NCBI RefSeq assembly: GCF_021227995.1
Contig: NZ_CP089301.1
Coordinates: forward strand, 3,162,001 to 3,226,000
Direction of reading: 5' to 3'
Length of the DNA: 64,000 nt
Source of the DNA: Novosphingobium kaempferiae
GTDB taxonomy: Bacteria > Pseudomonadota > Alphaproteobacteria > Sphingomonadales > Sphingomonadaceae
Shown here: positions 1 to 9,509 of the stretch, in pieces
How positions within the stretch are numbered: position 1 is the first letter of the stretch
Layout of the letters: each line of letters starts with the position of its first letter
Made by a program: the position numbers and the translations under genes
The notes under the pieces: generated by a model
The model's input: only the letters and a program-made list of their open reading frames with translations
Database searches by the model: none
Told to the model about the DNA's origin: nothing

Positions 1-1119
1 CAGGCCGGTGAAGCGCACGTCGTTGCGCTCCGACAGCGTATCGCCCACGCGCAGGGTGCCGTGGTTCGGAATGCCGATGATATCGCCCGGCTCCGCATTG
101 TCCGCGATCTCGCGGTCCTGCGCGAAGAAGAGGATCGGCGAATGCACCGCGATCGGCTTGCCGAGACCCGAGGGCGTCAGCTTCATGCCGCGCTTGAAAG
201 TACCGGAAACCAGCCGCATGAAGGCGATGCGGTCGCGGTGCATCGGGTCCATGTTGGCCTGCACCTTGAAGATGAAGCCGGTCACTTCCTTGTTGTCCGG
301 CTCGATCGTCCCCTGCTCGGAGGGCTGCGGACGCGGCGGCGGAGCATGGCGCGAGATCGCGTCGATCAGTTCCGCAACGCCGAAGTTCTTGAGCGCGGAA
401 CCGAAGTAGACCGGCGTCAGGTCGCCGCCACGATAGGCCTCGACGTCGAATTCCGGATAGCCCGCCTGCGCCAGTTCCAGCTCCTCGGCGACGGCGGCAG
501 GCAGCGTGGCGCCTTCGTCGACCTTGCCGAGAAACTCCTTTGACGGGCCTTCAGGGCGGCTGATGCGGCCGCTCTCGATGTCGAGGATGCCCTCGAACAG
601 GCCGCCCATGCCGACCGGCCAGGACATCGGGCACACGTCGAGCGCCAGCATGTCCGCCACTTCGTCGAGCAGATCGAAGCAGGCGCGGCCCTCGCGGTCG
701 ACCTTGTTGATGAAGGTGATGATCGGAACCGAACGCAGGCGGCAGACCTCGAACAGCTTGCGGGTCTGCGGCTCGATGCCCTTGGCCGCGTCGATCACCA
801 TAATCGCCGAATCGACCGCGGTGAGCGTGCGGTAGGTGTCTTCCGAGAAGTCCTCGTGCCCCGGCGTGTCGAGCAGGTTGAAGGTGATGCCGTCACGCTC
901 GAAGGTCATGACCGAGCTGGTCACGGAAATGCCGCGCTGCTGCTCGATCTTCATCCAGTCCGAGCGCGCACGCCGCGCCGCGCCGCGCGCCTTCACCTGC
1001 CCGGCAAGGTGGATAGCGCCGCCCTGCAGCAGCAGCTTTTCGGTCAGCGTGGTCTTGCCGGCGTCAGGGTGCGAGATGATCGCGAAAGTGCGCCGGGACT
1101 GGAAAGGCGAGGTAGTCAT
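1..1119 (-). CDS. prfC: Peptide chain release factor 3 (partial, C-terminus beyond window)
   Basis: Class II release factor GTPase that recycles RF1/RF2 from the ribosome after peptide release. The reading frame opens with ATG at 1119 and stays open to the window edge (373 codons of a family of roughly 525-540 residues), so the C-terminal part is missing. The N-terminus reads MTTSPFQSRRTFAIISHPDA followed by GKTT, the G1 loop of a translational GTPase. The run ARSDWMKIEQQRGISVTSSV (G2 region), the DTPGHEDF G3 motif and the FINKVDREGR segment (G4, NKxD) are diagnostic of RF3 rather than EF-G. Gene and frame are seen directly; function follows from the family. Confidence 0.95.
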   Translation of the reverse strand, partial: MTTSPFQSRRTFAIISHPDAGKTTLTEKLLLQGGAIHLAGQVKARGAARRARSDWMKIEQQRGISVTSSVMTFERDGITFNLLDTPGHEDFSEDTYRTLTAVDSAIMVIDAAKGIEPQTRKLFEVCRLRSVPIITFINKVDREGRACFDLLDEVADMLALDVCPMSWPVGMGGLFEGILDIESGRISRPEGPSKEFLGKVDEGATLPAAVAEELELAQAGYPEFDVEAYRGGDLTPVYFGSALKNFGVAELIDAISRHAPPPRPQPSEQGTIEPDNKEVTGFIFKVQANMDPMHRDRIAFMRLVSGTFKRGMKLTPSGLGKPIAVHSPILFFAQDREIADNAEPGDIIGIPNHGTLRVGDTLSERNDVRFTGL

Positions 1120-1159
1120 CCGGCGCCTTTACTGGCGCCGGATGGATATGGGAAGTGCG

Positions 1160-1909
1160 TCAGCCTTCGCGTGCGATCTGGAAGCCTGCAAACGACTGGT
1201 TCACCGGCATCAGTTCCAGCGTGTTGATGTTGACGTGCGCGGGGAGCGAAGCGACCCACAGCACGGTTTCGGCGATATCCTCACCGGTCATCGGATTCAC
1301 GCCTGCGTAGAACGTGTCCGAGGCCGCCTGATCGCCGCCGTTGCGCACCACGGTGAACTCGGTCTCCACCATGCCCGGCTCAATCGAGGTGACGCGCACG
1401 CCGGTGCCCGACAGGTCCGAGCGCAGGCCGAGCGCGAACTGGCGCACGAAGGCCTTGGTGCCGCCGTAGACGTTGCCCCCGGTATAGGGATAGGTCGCCG
1501 CGACCGAGGACAGCATGACGATCCCGCCCTTGCGCTCGATCAGCCCCGGCAGGAGCTTGTGGGTCAGCGAGACAAGCGCAACGACATTGGTGTCGATCAT
1601 CGTCTTCCAGTTGGCGAGGTCCGACTTCTGCGCAGGCGCGGCGCCGAGCGCGAGACCGGCATTGTTCACGAGGCAGTCGATCTGCGCGAAATCGCCCGGA
1701 AGCGCGGCCAGAGCGGCGTCGCGGGCGGCTTCGTCACGCACGTCGAAGACGGCGGCGTGGAAGCGGTCCGCGCCGAGTTCCGCCGCCAGCGCTTCCAGAC
1801 GCTCGGCGCGGCGACCGGTGCCGATCACACGCCATCCGGCCTTCACGAAGGCGCGGGCGCAGGCCTCGCCGATACCGGCCGTGGCGCCGGTTACGAGTAC
1901 GGTCTTCAT
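1160..1909 (-). CDS. SDR family NAD(P)-dependent oxidoreductase (YdfG-like)
   Basis: Classical short-chain dehydrogenase of 249 residues. The Rossmann motif TGATAGIG is near the N-terminus, NNAG in the middle, and the catalytic Ser plus YGGTK (YxxxK) around residues 140-160. The sequence resembles YdfG-type 3-hydroxy-acid dehydrogenases, but the substrate cannot be read from sequence. A longer frame exists from 1927, but the ATG at 1909 is preceded by AAGGAG at good spacing and avoids overlap with the neighbour, so it is preferred. It lies 14 bp downstream of the aldose-epimerase-like gene on the same strand, so the two are probably co-transcribed. Confidence 0.9.
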   Translation of the reverse strand: MKTVLVTGATAGIGEACARAFVKAGWRVIGTGRRAERLEALAAELGADRFHAAVFDVRDEAARDAALAALPGDFAQIDCLVNNAGLALGAAPAQKSDLANWKTMIDTNVVALVSLTHKLLPGLIERKGGIVMLSSVAATYPYTGGNVYGGTKAFVRQFALGLRSDLSGTGVRVTSIEPGMVETEFTVVRNGGDQAASDTFYAGVNPMTGEDIAETVLWVASLPAHVNINTLELMPVNQSFAGFQIAREG

Positions 1910-1923
1910 CGGGGAATACTCCT

Positions 1924-2814
1924 TCAATCGGCCGGAAGGACGGTCACGTCCAGGCGGAAGCCGCGCGCCTCACCGGGCGGCAGCGAGATCATGCCGGGCT
2001 TTTCGCGGAAATCGCCCGTGAATCCAAGGGGGTCGGCCATGCCCTGCCACGGTTCGATGCACAGATAGGGCGCGCCGGGCTTCTGCCAGATGCCCAGCAT
2101 CGGCGTGTCGGGAAAGGCGATGCCGAGTTGCGTGCCGCCGGGCGCACCGAAGGTCAGCGCACGGCTGGAGAGCCGGTCCCAGATCAGCGCGTCGGCCTCG
2201 AACTGCGCGGCTTCGGGATGCAGGAGGTGGCCGTCCACCGGGGTCGCAAAGGGCTCCGGCAGCGCGAGGCCGCTCGGCGGGTCGATGCGGCGGATCGGCT
2301 GCGGTTCGGGCTGCTCGAAGGCGATCATGTGGTCGGCCTTGGCAGCGCCGCCGGGCAGCGGCCACGCGAAGCCGGGATGAAAGCCGAGGCTGAACGGCAT
2401 CGCCGCCTCGCCCGGATTGGTGACGCGCGCCTCCATGTGCAGCGTCGCGCCGCTCAGGCGGAAATGCATGTCGAGCACGAAGGCGAAGGGGTACGCCACA
2501 CGGGTCGCCGCGCTGTCGGTAAGGCGGAACAGCGCGCTGTCAGCGGTGACTTCGATTATCTCGAACGTGGAGCGCCGCGCGAAGCCATGGCGCGGCAGTT
2601 CGTATTCGGTGCCATCAAGGCGGTAACGGTCGCCGTTCAGGGTGCCGACGACGGGGAACAACAGCGGCGCGTGGCCGGTCCAGAACGCCGGGTCGGCATC
2701 TGTCATGTACTCGCGACCGAGACTGTCGGTCAGCGACCAGAGTTCGGCCCCGAGCGGGTTGATCCGGGCGGTGAGATCGCCGGAGGAGATGGTCACGAAG
2801 TCCACGTCAATCAC
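1924..2814 (-). CDS. Aldose 1-epimerase family protein (LacX-like)
   Basis: A 296-residue protein of the galactose-mutarotase fold, most like the LacX/aldose-1-epimerase-family proteins that interconvert or bind sugar anomers. Landmarks are the N-terminal INPLGAELWSL, HAPLLFPVVGTLNGD, the RHGFAR segment carrying a family histidine, and LGFHPGFAWPL with a second conserved histidine. No signal peptide is visible, so it is probably cytoplasmic. The gene is followed closely by an SDR gene on the same strand. The exact sugar is not determinable. Confidence 0.87.
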   Translation of the reverse strand: MIDVDFVTISSGDLTARINPLGAELWSLTDSLGREYMTDADPAFWTGHAPLLFPVVGTLNGDRYRLDGTEYELPRHGFARRSTFEIIEVTADSALFRLTDSAATRVAYPFAFVLDMHFRLSGATLHMEARVTNPGEAAMPFSLGFHPGFAWPLPGGAAKADHMIAFEQPEPQPIRRIDPPSGLALPEPFATPVDGHLLHPEAAQFEADALIWDRLSSRALTFGAPGGTQLGIAFPDTPMLGIWQKPGAPYLCIEPWQGMADPLGFTGDFREKPGMISLPPGEARGFRLDVTVLPAD

Positions 2815-2837
2815 CGGCCACCTCCGTCAGGGTAGTT

Positions 2838-2918
2838 CGTCATTGCGAGCGAAGCGAAGCAATCCAGGACGACGCTGCCGCTCTGGATTGCCGCGGACCT
2901 TCGGTCCTCGCAATGACG
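2838..2918. repeat. Palindromic intergenic repeat, family A copy 1
   Basis: Inverted repeat between the aldose-epimerase-like gene and pheT: the left arm begins CGTCATTGCGAGCGAAGCG and carries AGCAATCCAG; the right arm carries CTGGATTGC and ends CGCAATGACG. A second copy with the same arms lies at 13356-13438. This type of dispersed palindrome is common between genes in sphingomonads. It could fold into an RNA hairpin downstream of pheT. Confidence 0.8.
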
Positions 2919-2931
2919 AAGGTATGAAGTA

Positions 2932-5337
2932 TCACCCCCGCAGCACGGCCCCCAGCTTGGCGGCGGCGGCGGTCACCTTCTCGCTGATCGCCTTGAGGTC
3001 TTCCTCCTTGTAGCTCTTTTCGAGCGGCTGGAGGGTGACTTCGAGCGCCAACGACTTCTGCCCCTCGGGCACGCCCTGACCGCGGAAGTCGTCGAACAGG
3101 CGCACGGCGACGATGTTCGCCTTGTCCGCGCCCTGCACCATGCGCACCAGATCGGCGGCAGGAAGCGCGGCGGGAACGAGGAAGGCGTAGTCGCGCGTCA
3201 CCGCCTGAAGTGGCGGCGGAGCATAGGAAACGCGGGCGAAGCTGGCCGCGCCCTTGCGCGCCGGGATGGCGTCGAGGAAGACCTCGGCCAGCGCCACCGG
3301 GCCGTCGACGTCGAACTGCTTGGCCATCTTGGGATGCAGCATGCCGAAGCGCGCCAGCACCGTCTTGGGGCCGAGGCGCAGCGTGGCCGACTGGCCGGGG
3401 TGGAACTGCGGCCCGGCTTCACCCATGACCTGCAGCTTGTCGACCGGCGCACCGGCCTCGGCCAGCAGCGCCACGACTTCGGCCTTGGCATCGAAGGCGT
3501 CGAAGGTGACGGCCTTGCCTGTCGCCCAGCCGCGCGCGGTCTTCTCGCCCGCCAGGACGAGGCCGAGCGTCAGCTTTTCATCGCTCACACCGCCCTGCCC
3601 GCGCAGATAGCGGCGGCCCAGTTCGAACAAGCGCAGCGACGATGCGCCGCGATCGAGGTTGCGCTTGGCGGCCATCAGCAAGCCGGGCAGCAGCGAGGGG
3701 CGCATGGCCTTCATGTCCTCGCTGATCGGGTTGGCGAGCACCCACAGGTCGCCGTCCGCAAAGGCCTGCGCGGCGGGCTCGGGCAGGAACGACCAGGTGA
3801 CGGCCTCATGCAGACCGCGCGCGGCGGCGGCACGGCGCACCCGGCGCTCCAGCGCCTGCGCCGGGGTGGCGGTGGGCTTGGCGATGCCGTCAGCCCGAGA
3901 CAGCGGCACGCTCTCCACCTTGTCGAGCCCGTGGATGCGCACGACTTCCTCGACGATGTCGGGGGCACCGTCGACGTCAGGGCGCCAGCCGGGGACGGTG
4001 ATCGCCCAGCTCTGCTCCCAGTCCGCATCCTCGCCGACCACCGAGAAGCCGAGGCTTTCGAGGATGCGCTTCTGCTCGGCGGCTTCCACCTTCACGCCGC
4101 CCAGCTTCTCCACCAGCGAGGGCGCGAAGTGGACGATCTTCGGCGTGCTCGGCGCCGTGCCTGCACGCACGACCTGCGAAGCCTCGCCGCCGCACAGCGT
4201 CTGGATCAGCTTGGTCAGGTGGGCGAGGCCGGTGTCGAGGAAGTTCGGGTCGATCCCGCGCTCGAACCGTCCGCGCGCGTCGGAGGTGAGGTTGAGCTTG
4301 CGGCCCGTCTTCGCGATCCGCTCGGGATCGAAGTAAGCGATCTCGAGCAGGATGTCGGTGGTCTCGTCACCGCAGCCCGAATGCTCGCCGCCCATGATGC
4401 CCGCGATGTCGTGGACGCCGCTGTCGTCGGCGATCACGGTCATCTCGGCGTCGAGCGTGTAGGTCTTCTCGTTCAGCGCGACAACCGTCTCGCCCTCGAC
4501 CGCGCGGCGGGCGACGACGGTGCCGTTCAGCTTCGCGAGGTCATAGGCGTGGGCCGGGCGACCATAGGCGAGCATCACGTAGTTGGTCGCGTCGACCAGC
4601 GCCGAGATCGGGCGCTGGCCTGCGGACTTCAGGCGATCCTGCAGCCACTGCGGCGAAGGGCCGTTCTTCACGCCCCGGATGACGCGACCGTAGAAGGCCG
4701 GACAACCTTCGGCGTCGTCGGTGCGGATCTCGACCGGGCACGGGAATGCGCCCTCGATATCCAGTGCCTCGATGAGCTTCAGGGTGCCGAGGCCCGCCGC
4801 CGCGAGATCGCGGGCGATGCCGTAGAGGCCCATGCAGTCCGGGCGGTTGGGGGTGATCGCCACGTCGATGACCGGATCGGCGCCATGGTACTGCGCGAAA
4901 GGCGTGCCGACCGGCGCGTCCTCGGGCAGTTCGATGATGCCGTCGTGGTCCTCGCCCAGCTCCAGCTCGCGCGTGGAGCACATCATGCCGTTCGATTCGA
5001 CGCCGCGCACCGCCGCGACCTTGAGCACCATGCCGTTGACCGGAACCACCGCGCCCGGAAGGCCGAGCACGCCGACGAGGCCCGCACGCGCGTTCGGCGC
5101 GCCGCAGACCACGGTGAGCACCTTCTCGCCGGTGTCGACGGTCAGCACCTGCAGCTTGTCGGCCTGCGGGTGCTTCTCTGCGGTGAGCACCTTGGCGACA
5201 CGGAAGCCCTCGAGCTTCGCGGCGGGATCCTCGATGCCTTCGACTTCGAGGCCGATGGCGTTGAGCTTTGCGGCGATCTCCTCGATCGTCGCGTCGGTTT
5301 CCAGGTACTGCTTGAGCCAGGAGAGCGAGAACTTCAT
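2932..5337 (-). CDS. pheT: Phenylalanine--tRNA ligase beta subunit
   Basis: An 801-residue beta subunit of the (alpha-beta)2 phenylalanyl-tRNA synthetase, normal bacterial length. The N-terminus MKFSLSWLKQYLETDATIEE is typical. The tRNA-binding (EMAP-like) domain covers about residues 40-150 (including GAPNARAGL), followed by B3/4 and B5 regions (VIDVAITPNRPDC, GRFERGIDPN) and the C-terminal FDX-ACB anticodon-binding domain (YAPPPLQAVTRDYAFLVP). It follows pheS by 18 bp on the same strand, so the subunits are made from one transcript. Confidence 0.97.
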   Translation of the reverse strand: MKFSLSWLKQYLETDATIEEIAAKLNAIGLEVEGIEDPAAKLEGFRVAKVLTAEKHPQADKLQVLTVDTGEKVLTVVCGAPNARAGLVGVLGLPGAVVPVNGMVLKVAAVRGVESNGMMCSTRELELGEDHDGIIELPEDAPVGTPFAQYHGADPVIDVAITPNRPDCMGLYGIARDLAAAGLGTLKLIEALDIEGAFPCPVEIRTDDAEGCPAFYGRVIRGVKNGPSPQWLQDRLKSAGQRPISALVDATNYVMLAYGRPAHAYDLAKLNGTVVARRAVEGETVVALNEKTYTLDAEMTVIADDSGVHDIAGIMGGEHSGCGDETTDILLEIAYFDPERIAKTGRKLNLTSDARGRFERGIDPNFLDTGLAHLTKLIQTLCGGEASQVVRAGTAPSTPKIVHFAPSLVEKLGGVKVEAAEQKRILESLGFSVVGEDADWEQSWAITVPGWRPDVDGAPDIVEEVVRIHGLDKVESVPLSRADGIAKPTATPAQALERRVRRAAAARGLHEAVTWSFLPEPAAQAFADGDLWVLANPISEDMKAMRPSLLPGLLMAAKRNLDRGASSLRLFELGRRYLRGQGGVSDEKLTLGLVLAGEKTARGWATGKAVTFDAFDAKAEVVALLAEAGAPVDKLQVMGEAGPQFHPGQSATLRLGPKTVLARFGMLHPKMAKQFDVDGPVALAEVFLDAIPARKGAASFARVSYAPPPLQAVTRDYAFLVPAALPAADLVRMVQGADKANIVAVRLFDDFRGQGVPEGQKSLALEVTLQPLEKSYKEEDLKAISEKVTAAAAKLGAVLRG

Positions 5338-5355
5338 CGTATTATCCTTCCCGCC

Positions 5356-6453
5356 TTAGGCCGGTGTGCCGACGCCGCCCGAAAGGGTCGGCACGTCGAG
5401 GGCGGAGAAACCGTAGTGGGAGAGCCAGCGCACATCGCCGTCGAAGAAGGCGCGCAGGTCGTCCATCCCGTACTTGAGCATGGCGAGGCGATCGACGCCG
5501 ATGCCGAAGGCGAAGCCCTGCCATTCGTCGGGGTCGATGCCGCCCGCCGCGATGACGTGGCGGTTGACCATGCCCGAGCCGAGCACTTCCATCCAGGCAT
5601 GGCCCGGCGCATCGCCCGACCCGCCAACGACGCGGCGGCCGCCTGCGTTGGAGTAGCCGACATCGACCTCGATCGAGGGTTCAGTGAACGGGAAGTAGCT
5701 GGGACGCAGGCGCAGCACGATGTCGTCACGCTCGAAGAAGGCCTTGAGGAAGGCTTCCAGCGTCCACTTCAGGTGGCCGAGGTGGATGCCCTTGTCGATG
5801 ACGAGGCCTTCGATCTGGTGGAACATCGGCGTGTGCGTGGCGTCGCTGTCCGAGCGGTAGACGCGGCCCGGCGCGACGATGCGCAGGGGTGCGCCCTGGC
5901 TGAGCATCGTGCGGACCTGCACCGGCGAGGTATGCGTGCGCAGCAGCATCTCGCGGCCGGCGTCGTTACGGTCGGGGAAGTAGAACGTGTCGTGCATCGC
6001 GCGCGCCGGGTGGCTTTCCGGCATGTTGAGCGCGGTGAAGTTGTGCCAGTCGTCCTCGATCTCCGGCCCGGTGGCGACCGCGAAGCCGAGGTCGGCGAAG
6101 ACTTCTGCCAGTTCGTCCATCACCTGCGACACCGGATGCACCGACCCGCGCGGCGCCTGCGGAGCGGGCAGCGACAGGTCGATGGTCTCGGCCGCGAGAC
6201 GCGCATCGAGCGCGGCGGTTTCGAGGGTGTCCTTGCGGGTGGCCAGCGCCTCGGTCACGCTTTCGCGCAGGGCGTGGATCTTCGGACCCTCCACCTTGCG
6301 CTCCTCGGGATCGAGCTTGCCGAGGGTCTTGAGCAGGCCCGAGATCGAGCCCTGCTTGCCCAGAAATTCGACGCGCAGGGACTCCAGCGTATCGAGATCA
6401 TCGGCGCCCGCGATCCGCGATAGCGCCTCCTGGCCGGTTGCTGCGTAGTCCAC
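5356..6453 (-). CDS. pheS: Phenylalanine--tRNA ligase alpha subunit
   Basis: Catalytic alpha subunit of phenylalanyl-tRNA synthetase, 365 residues. Start is GTG (6451-6453). Class II motif 2 is visible in [12 protein letters not shown] and [21 protein letters not shown]; motif 3 in the C-terminal [20 protein letters not shown]. The N-terminal coiled coil that contacts tRNA covers about residues 1-100. It sits upstream of pheT and downstream of rplT, the usual rpmI-rplT-pheS-pheT order. A hairpin between rplT and pheS may limit read-through. Confidence 0.97.
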   Translation of the reverse strand: MDYAATGQEALSRIAGADDLDTLESLRVEFLGKQGSISGLLKTLGKLDPEERKVEGPKIHALRESVTEALATRKDTLETAALDARLAAETIDLSLPAPQAPRGSVHPVSQVMDELAEVFADLGFAVATGPEIEDDWHNFTALNMPESHPARAMHDTFYFPDRNDAGREMLLRTHTSPVQVRTMLSQGAPLRIVAPGRVYRSDSDATHTPMFHQIEGLVIDKGIHLGHLKWTLEAFLKAFFERDDIVLRLRPSYFPFTEPSIEVDVGYSNAGGRRVVGGSGDAPGHAWMEVLGSGMVNRHVIAAGGIDPDEWQGFAFGIGVDRLAMLKYGMDDLRAFFDGDVRWLSHYGFSALDVPTLSGGVGTPA

Positions 6454-6548
6454 TGGTCGTCTGCCTGCCTGGTTATGAGTGTGGGATATTGCGCCGCGTC
6501 CTTAAGGGGCCATCACCCGAACCGCAACGCATGAAGGGCATGAACGCG

Positions 6549-6586
6549 AAAAGGGCGCGGACGGCACTTGCCATCCACGCCCTTTA
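6549..6586 (-). terminator. Rho-independent terminator or attenuator after rplT
   Basis: On the minus strand an AAAGGGCGTGGA arm pairs with TCCGCGCCCTTTT (one G-U-type mismatch) across a short loop, followed by a T-rich end. It lies between rplT and pheS, so it either ends the rpmI-rplT transcript or attenuates expression of pheST. Confidence 0.7.
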
Positions 6587-6627
6587 ATTCGCGCGATGAA
6601 GCTGAGGAGCTTTACGCTTACGGTGGC

Positions 6628-6993
6628 TTACGCCGCCGCGGGCAGAGCTGCCTTCGCCTGCGCGATGACGGTGCTAAACACGCCGCCTTCGTTCATGGCG
6701 AGGTCGGCCATCGTCTTGCGGTCCAGTTCGATCCCGGCGAGCTTCACGCCATGGATGAACTGCGAGTAGGTCAGGCCTTCGGCGCGGACGGCAGCGTTGA
6801 TGCGCTGGATCCACAGGGCGCGGAAGGTCCGCTTCTTGATCTTGCGGTCACGATACGCGTACTGGCCGGCCTTTTCGACGGCCTGGCGTGCGACACGGAT
6901 GGTGTTCTTGCGGCGACCACGGTAGCCCTTGGCCTGGTCCAGAATCCGCTTGTGCTTTGCGCGGGTGGTGACACCCCTCTTGATACGGCTCAT
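6628..6993 (-). CDS. rplT: 50S ribosomal protein L20
   Basis: 121 residues beginning [20 protein letters not shown], the highly conserved L20 N-terminal tail, followed by [20 protein letters not shown] and the globular part with [21 protein letters not shown]20 binds 23S rRNA early in large-subunit assembly. It is 13 bp downstream of rpmI. infC, often the first gene of this operon, is not next to it here. Confidence 0.98.
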   Translation of the reverse strand: MSRIKRGVTTRAKHKRILDQAKGYRGRRKNTIRVARQAVEKAGQYAYRDRKIKKRTFRALWIQRINAAVRAEGLTYSQFIHGVKLAGIELDRKTMADLAMNEGGVFSTVIAQAKAALPAAA

Positions 6994-7006
6994 TCGTCAG
7001 TACTCC

Positions 7007-7210
7007 TCAGTTGAGCCCGTAGGGCGCCCACTTCTTGATGACCTTGGCATCGGCGTCGGAAATGACTTCGGTGCCGCGGTTCTGGCGGATGTACTTGCCG
7101 TTATGGCTCATGAGGCGGTGGCGCTTACCGGCAACGCCGTGCTTCACCTTGCCGGTGGCGGTGAGCTTGAAGCGCTTCTTCACGCCGCTCTTGGTCTTCA
7201 GCTTGGGCAT
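7007..7210 (-). CDS. rpmI: 50S ribosomal protein L35
   Basis: 67 residues from ATG at 7210: [37 protein letters not shown]. This is canonical L35, small and very basic. A GTG-initiated frame extends to 7234, but AAAGGAG sits six bases before the ATG that starts MPKL, which fixes the start. First gene of the rpmI-rplT pair. Confidence 0.97.
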   Translation of the reverse strand: MPKLKTKSGVKKRFKLTATGKVKHGVAGKRHRLMSHNGKYIRQNRGTEVISDADAKVIKKWAPYGLN

Positions 7211-7351
7211 TTTCATCTCCTTTGATCGGGACACGTCCCGCCGGCCATGGCAGCCCTTTTCGCCAGGCCGACCCGCGAATCTCCCCGGGGGAAGACTCGA
7301 CCGTGTCGATTGAAGGACGCGCCCTTAGTGGCGGATCGCCGCCAAGGCAAG

Positions 7352-8107
7352 CTATTCCGCGTAGATCATGCGCTTCGTCATGCCGCCGTCGACGACGATC
7401 TCCTGCCCGGTGACGAAACCCGCGCCCGCCAGCCATTCGACGGCCCCGGCGATATCCTCCACAGTGCCGACGCGGCCGACCGGGTGCTGGCCGGTGTCCT
7501 CGGCGGAATAGGTGGGCGCGCGACGCTTCGCCGCCTTCTGCCACGGCCCGGTCTCGATCCAGCCGGGCAGCACCGCATTGACGCGGATGTCGGGGCCCAG
7601 GCTGACCGCCATCGCGTGGGCCAGCGCACTCACTCCGCCCTTCGCGGCGGCATAGGCGTAAGTATGCGGCTCGGACTGGTGTGCGCGGGTGGACGACATA
7701 TGGACCACGCAGGCGGGCGCGGCCTTGCGCAGCAGCGGCAGCGCCTCGCGCGTGCAGAGAAAGGCGGCGGTCAGGCTCGCATCGATGGCCGCCTGCCAGC
7801 GATCGAGCGTCAGGTCTTCCAGCGGGCCGACGAAGGGATTGGCGATGCCCGCATTGTTGACCAGCAGGTCGACGCTCTCGGTCCACTTCATGATCTTCGC
7901 GAAGGCCGCGCGTACCGGTGCCTCCTTGCCCACGTCGCATTCGACGGCGAGGAAACGGTCGGCGGGCAGCAGGCCCGAGAGTTCCTCCAGCGCCTCCGCA
8001 TCAAGGTCGAGCGCGGCGACGCGCCAGCCCAGACCGATGAAATGCATCACGAGCCCGCGCCCGATCCCGGCCGCGCCGCCGGTGATGATTGCCGTCCTGT
8101 CGGTCAT
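7352..8107 (-). CDS. SDR family oxidoreductase
   Basis: 251-residue short-chain dehydrogenase/reductase. It has the TGGAAGIG nucleotide-binding loop, a DLD acidic pair after the second strand suggesting NAD(H) preference, NNAG at about residue 92, and a catalytic Ser with YAYAAAKGG (YxxxK) near residue 157. The GQEIVVDGGMT end is typical of the classical family. The substrate is not inferable. It lies 18 bp downstream of the GGCT-like gene on the same strand, so a shared transcript is likely. Confidence 0.88.
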   Translation of the reverse strand: MTDRTAIITGGAAGIGRGLVMHFIGLGWRVAALDLDAEALEELSGLLPADRFLAVECDVGKEAPVRAAFAKIMKWTESVDLLVNNAGIANPFVGPLEDLTLDRWQAAIDASLTAAFLCTREALPLLRKAAPACVVHMSSTRAHQSEPHTYAYAAAKGGVSALAHAMAVSLGPDIRVNAVLPGWIETGPWQKAAKRRAPTYSAEDTGQHPVGRVGTVEDIAGAVEWLAGAGFVTGQEIVVDGGMTKRMIYAE

Positions 8108-8125
8108 GTCGCCTTCCGTCCTGAA

Positions 8126-8572
8126 TCAGATGCCGTGACGCGCGGTGGAATAGGCCTCGCGCCGCCCCTCGCGCAGCCATGCGAGGAAATCGCCGCTGCC
8201 GATGGCCGGTGTAGCGGGCGGCAGGCCCACGCGCCACAGATAGACCTGTGCAGCAAGGCGCCGTCCCGACGCGGTGCGCGCACAGACCGTCACGCGCCGG
8301 TACTCGCGCCCCTCATAGCGGTCGAGCAGAGCCCGTTCGCCGGGACGCAGGCGCAGTTCGCACAAAGCGCCGCGCACGCAGGCATCGCCCTTCGCGGGAA
8401 CGAGCGCCGGAAACCAGCCGGTGCCCCCTCGTATCGCATGGAGCCGCCCCGGAATGCTCGCAGCCTCGGCGCTCTCAAGCCTCGCCGCCAGCCACCCGGC
8501 CATGCGTGTGCCCGCCTGCGGCTGGAGGGTGCCGTAGAGGAAAAGCCTGAGCTTCAATGGTGGTGATGGCAC
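8126..8572 (-). CDS. Gamma-glutamylcyclotransferase-like (AIG2-type) protein
   Basis: 148 residues of the GGCT/AIG2 fold. The substrate loop LFLYGTL is near the N-terminus and the probable catalytic Glu lies in LLDRYEGREYRRVTV. Family members cyclise gamma-glutamyl amines or peptides; the substrate here is unknown. The ATG at 8572 overlaps the 3' end of the upstream hisN-like gene by 19 bases. A slightly later TTG before KLRLFLYG is possible. Confidence 0.75.
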   Translation of the reverse strand: MPSPPLKLRLFLYGTLQPQAGTRMAGWLAARLESAEAASIPGRLHAIRGGTGWFPALVPAKGDACVRGALCELRLRPGERALLDRYEGREYRRVTVCARTASGRRLAAQVYLWRVGLPPATPAIGSGDFLAWLREGRREAYSTARHGI

Positions 8573-9342
8573 CCCATCGCCTCGATCACATCCTCGAGCC
8601 GCGCCGGATCGCCGATCGCCAGCACCTCGCCGCCCGATTCCGCGTGGAGCGGCTCACCGTTCCAGTCGCACATCGTCCCGCCCGCGCCCTCGACGATGGG
8701 GACCAGCGCCGCCCAGTCGTGCAGCTTGAGGCCAGCCTCGCAAACGAGGTCGATGTGGCCGCTGGCGAGCAGGCCGTAGTTGTAGCAGTCGCCGCCGAAC
8801 ATCATGCGCTTGTGGTCAGTCTTCGACGCCAGCGCCATGAAGTGGTCGCCCTGGTGGTCGTCGAAGTACTGCGGCCCGGTGGTCGCCAGCATCATCTCGG
8901 ACATCTCGCGGCAGGGGCGGGTGCGCACCTCGCGCCCGTTGAAAGTGGTGGCGTAGCCACTGGCGCCGACCCAGCGCTCGTTCAGGATCGGCTGGTCGAT
9001 CACGCCGAGCACCGGCCAGCCGTCGACCAGCAGCGCAATCAGCGTGCCGAAGATCGGACGACCGCCCATGAACGAGATGGTGCCGTCGATCGGATCGAGC
9101 ACCCATGTCCGGTTCGACGAGCCCTGCTCCGTGCCGAACTCCTCGCCGATGATGGTATCACGCCCGACCTCGGCCTTGAGGATGCGGCGCATCGCCTCTT
9201 CCGCCGCACGATCGGCGACGGTGACGGGCGAGGCGTCGGACTTGCGGTCGGCGACGAGGCCGGTGCGGAAGTGCGGGCGAATCGCTTCACCTGCGGCATC
9301 GGCGAGACGGAGGGCGAGGGCGATGTCGGAATCGAGTTTCAT
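8554..9342 (-). CDS. hisN: Inositol monophosphatase family protein, probable histidinol-phosphatase
   Basis: 262 residues of the Mg-dependent IMPase superfamily. Metal and substrate motifs are GEEFG, DPIDGTISFMGG and HDWAALVPIVEGAGG. The NRTWVLDPIDGT and GGDCYNYGLLASG segments fit the HisN-type histidinol-phosphate phosphatases of alphaproteobacteria, though inositol or other sugar phosphates cannot be excluded. The ATG at 9342 is preceded by GGAGG only one base away; a TTG at 9378 is an alternative start. The protein ends in a natural run of four histidines. Confidence 0.8.
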   Translation of the reverse strand: MKLDSDIALALRLADAAGEAIRPHFRTGLVADRKSDASPVTVADRAAEEAMRRILKAEVGRDTIIGEEFGTEQGSSNRTWVLDPIDGTISFMGGRPIFGTLIALLVDGWPVLGVIDQPILNERWVGASGYATTFNGREVRTRPCREMSEMMLATTGPQYFDDHQGDHFMALASKTDHKRMMFGGDCYNYGLLASGHIDLVCEAGLKLHDWAALVPIVEGAGGTMCDWNGEPLHAESGGEVLAIGDPARLEDVIEAMGCHHHH

Positions 9343-9509
9343 GCCTCCGATCTGCCCGCGACGTACCGATCCGGTCAAGTTCCTTGGTTTGGCAGCCCAA
9401 CCTGTAAGAAAATATTAGGTATCTAACAAACCTTGTAGATTTTCGCGCATTGCCCCCAGGCCTTCGCGCAATTATCGCGTTTCCAAGGCATCTTTTCAGC
9501 CGAGGGGGC

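Noticed and set aside
3334..6423. 1029-codon open frame on the plus strand across pheT/pheS
   Set aside because: It is antisense to two well-conserved synthetase genes; composition is His/Arg/Gly-rich and typical of GC-rich chance frames.
6454..6627. Phe-rich leader peptide attenuator before pheS
   Set aside because: No short frame with consecutive Phe codons and a ribosome-binding site could be found in the gap.
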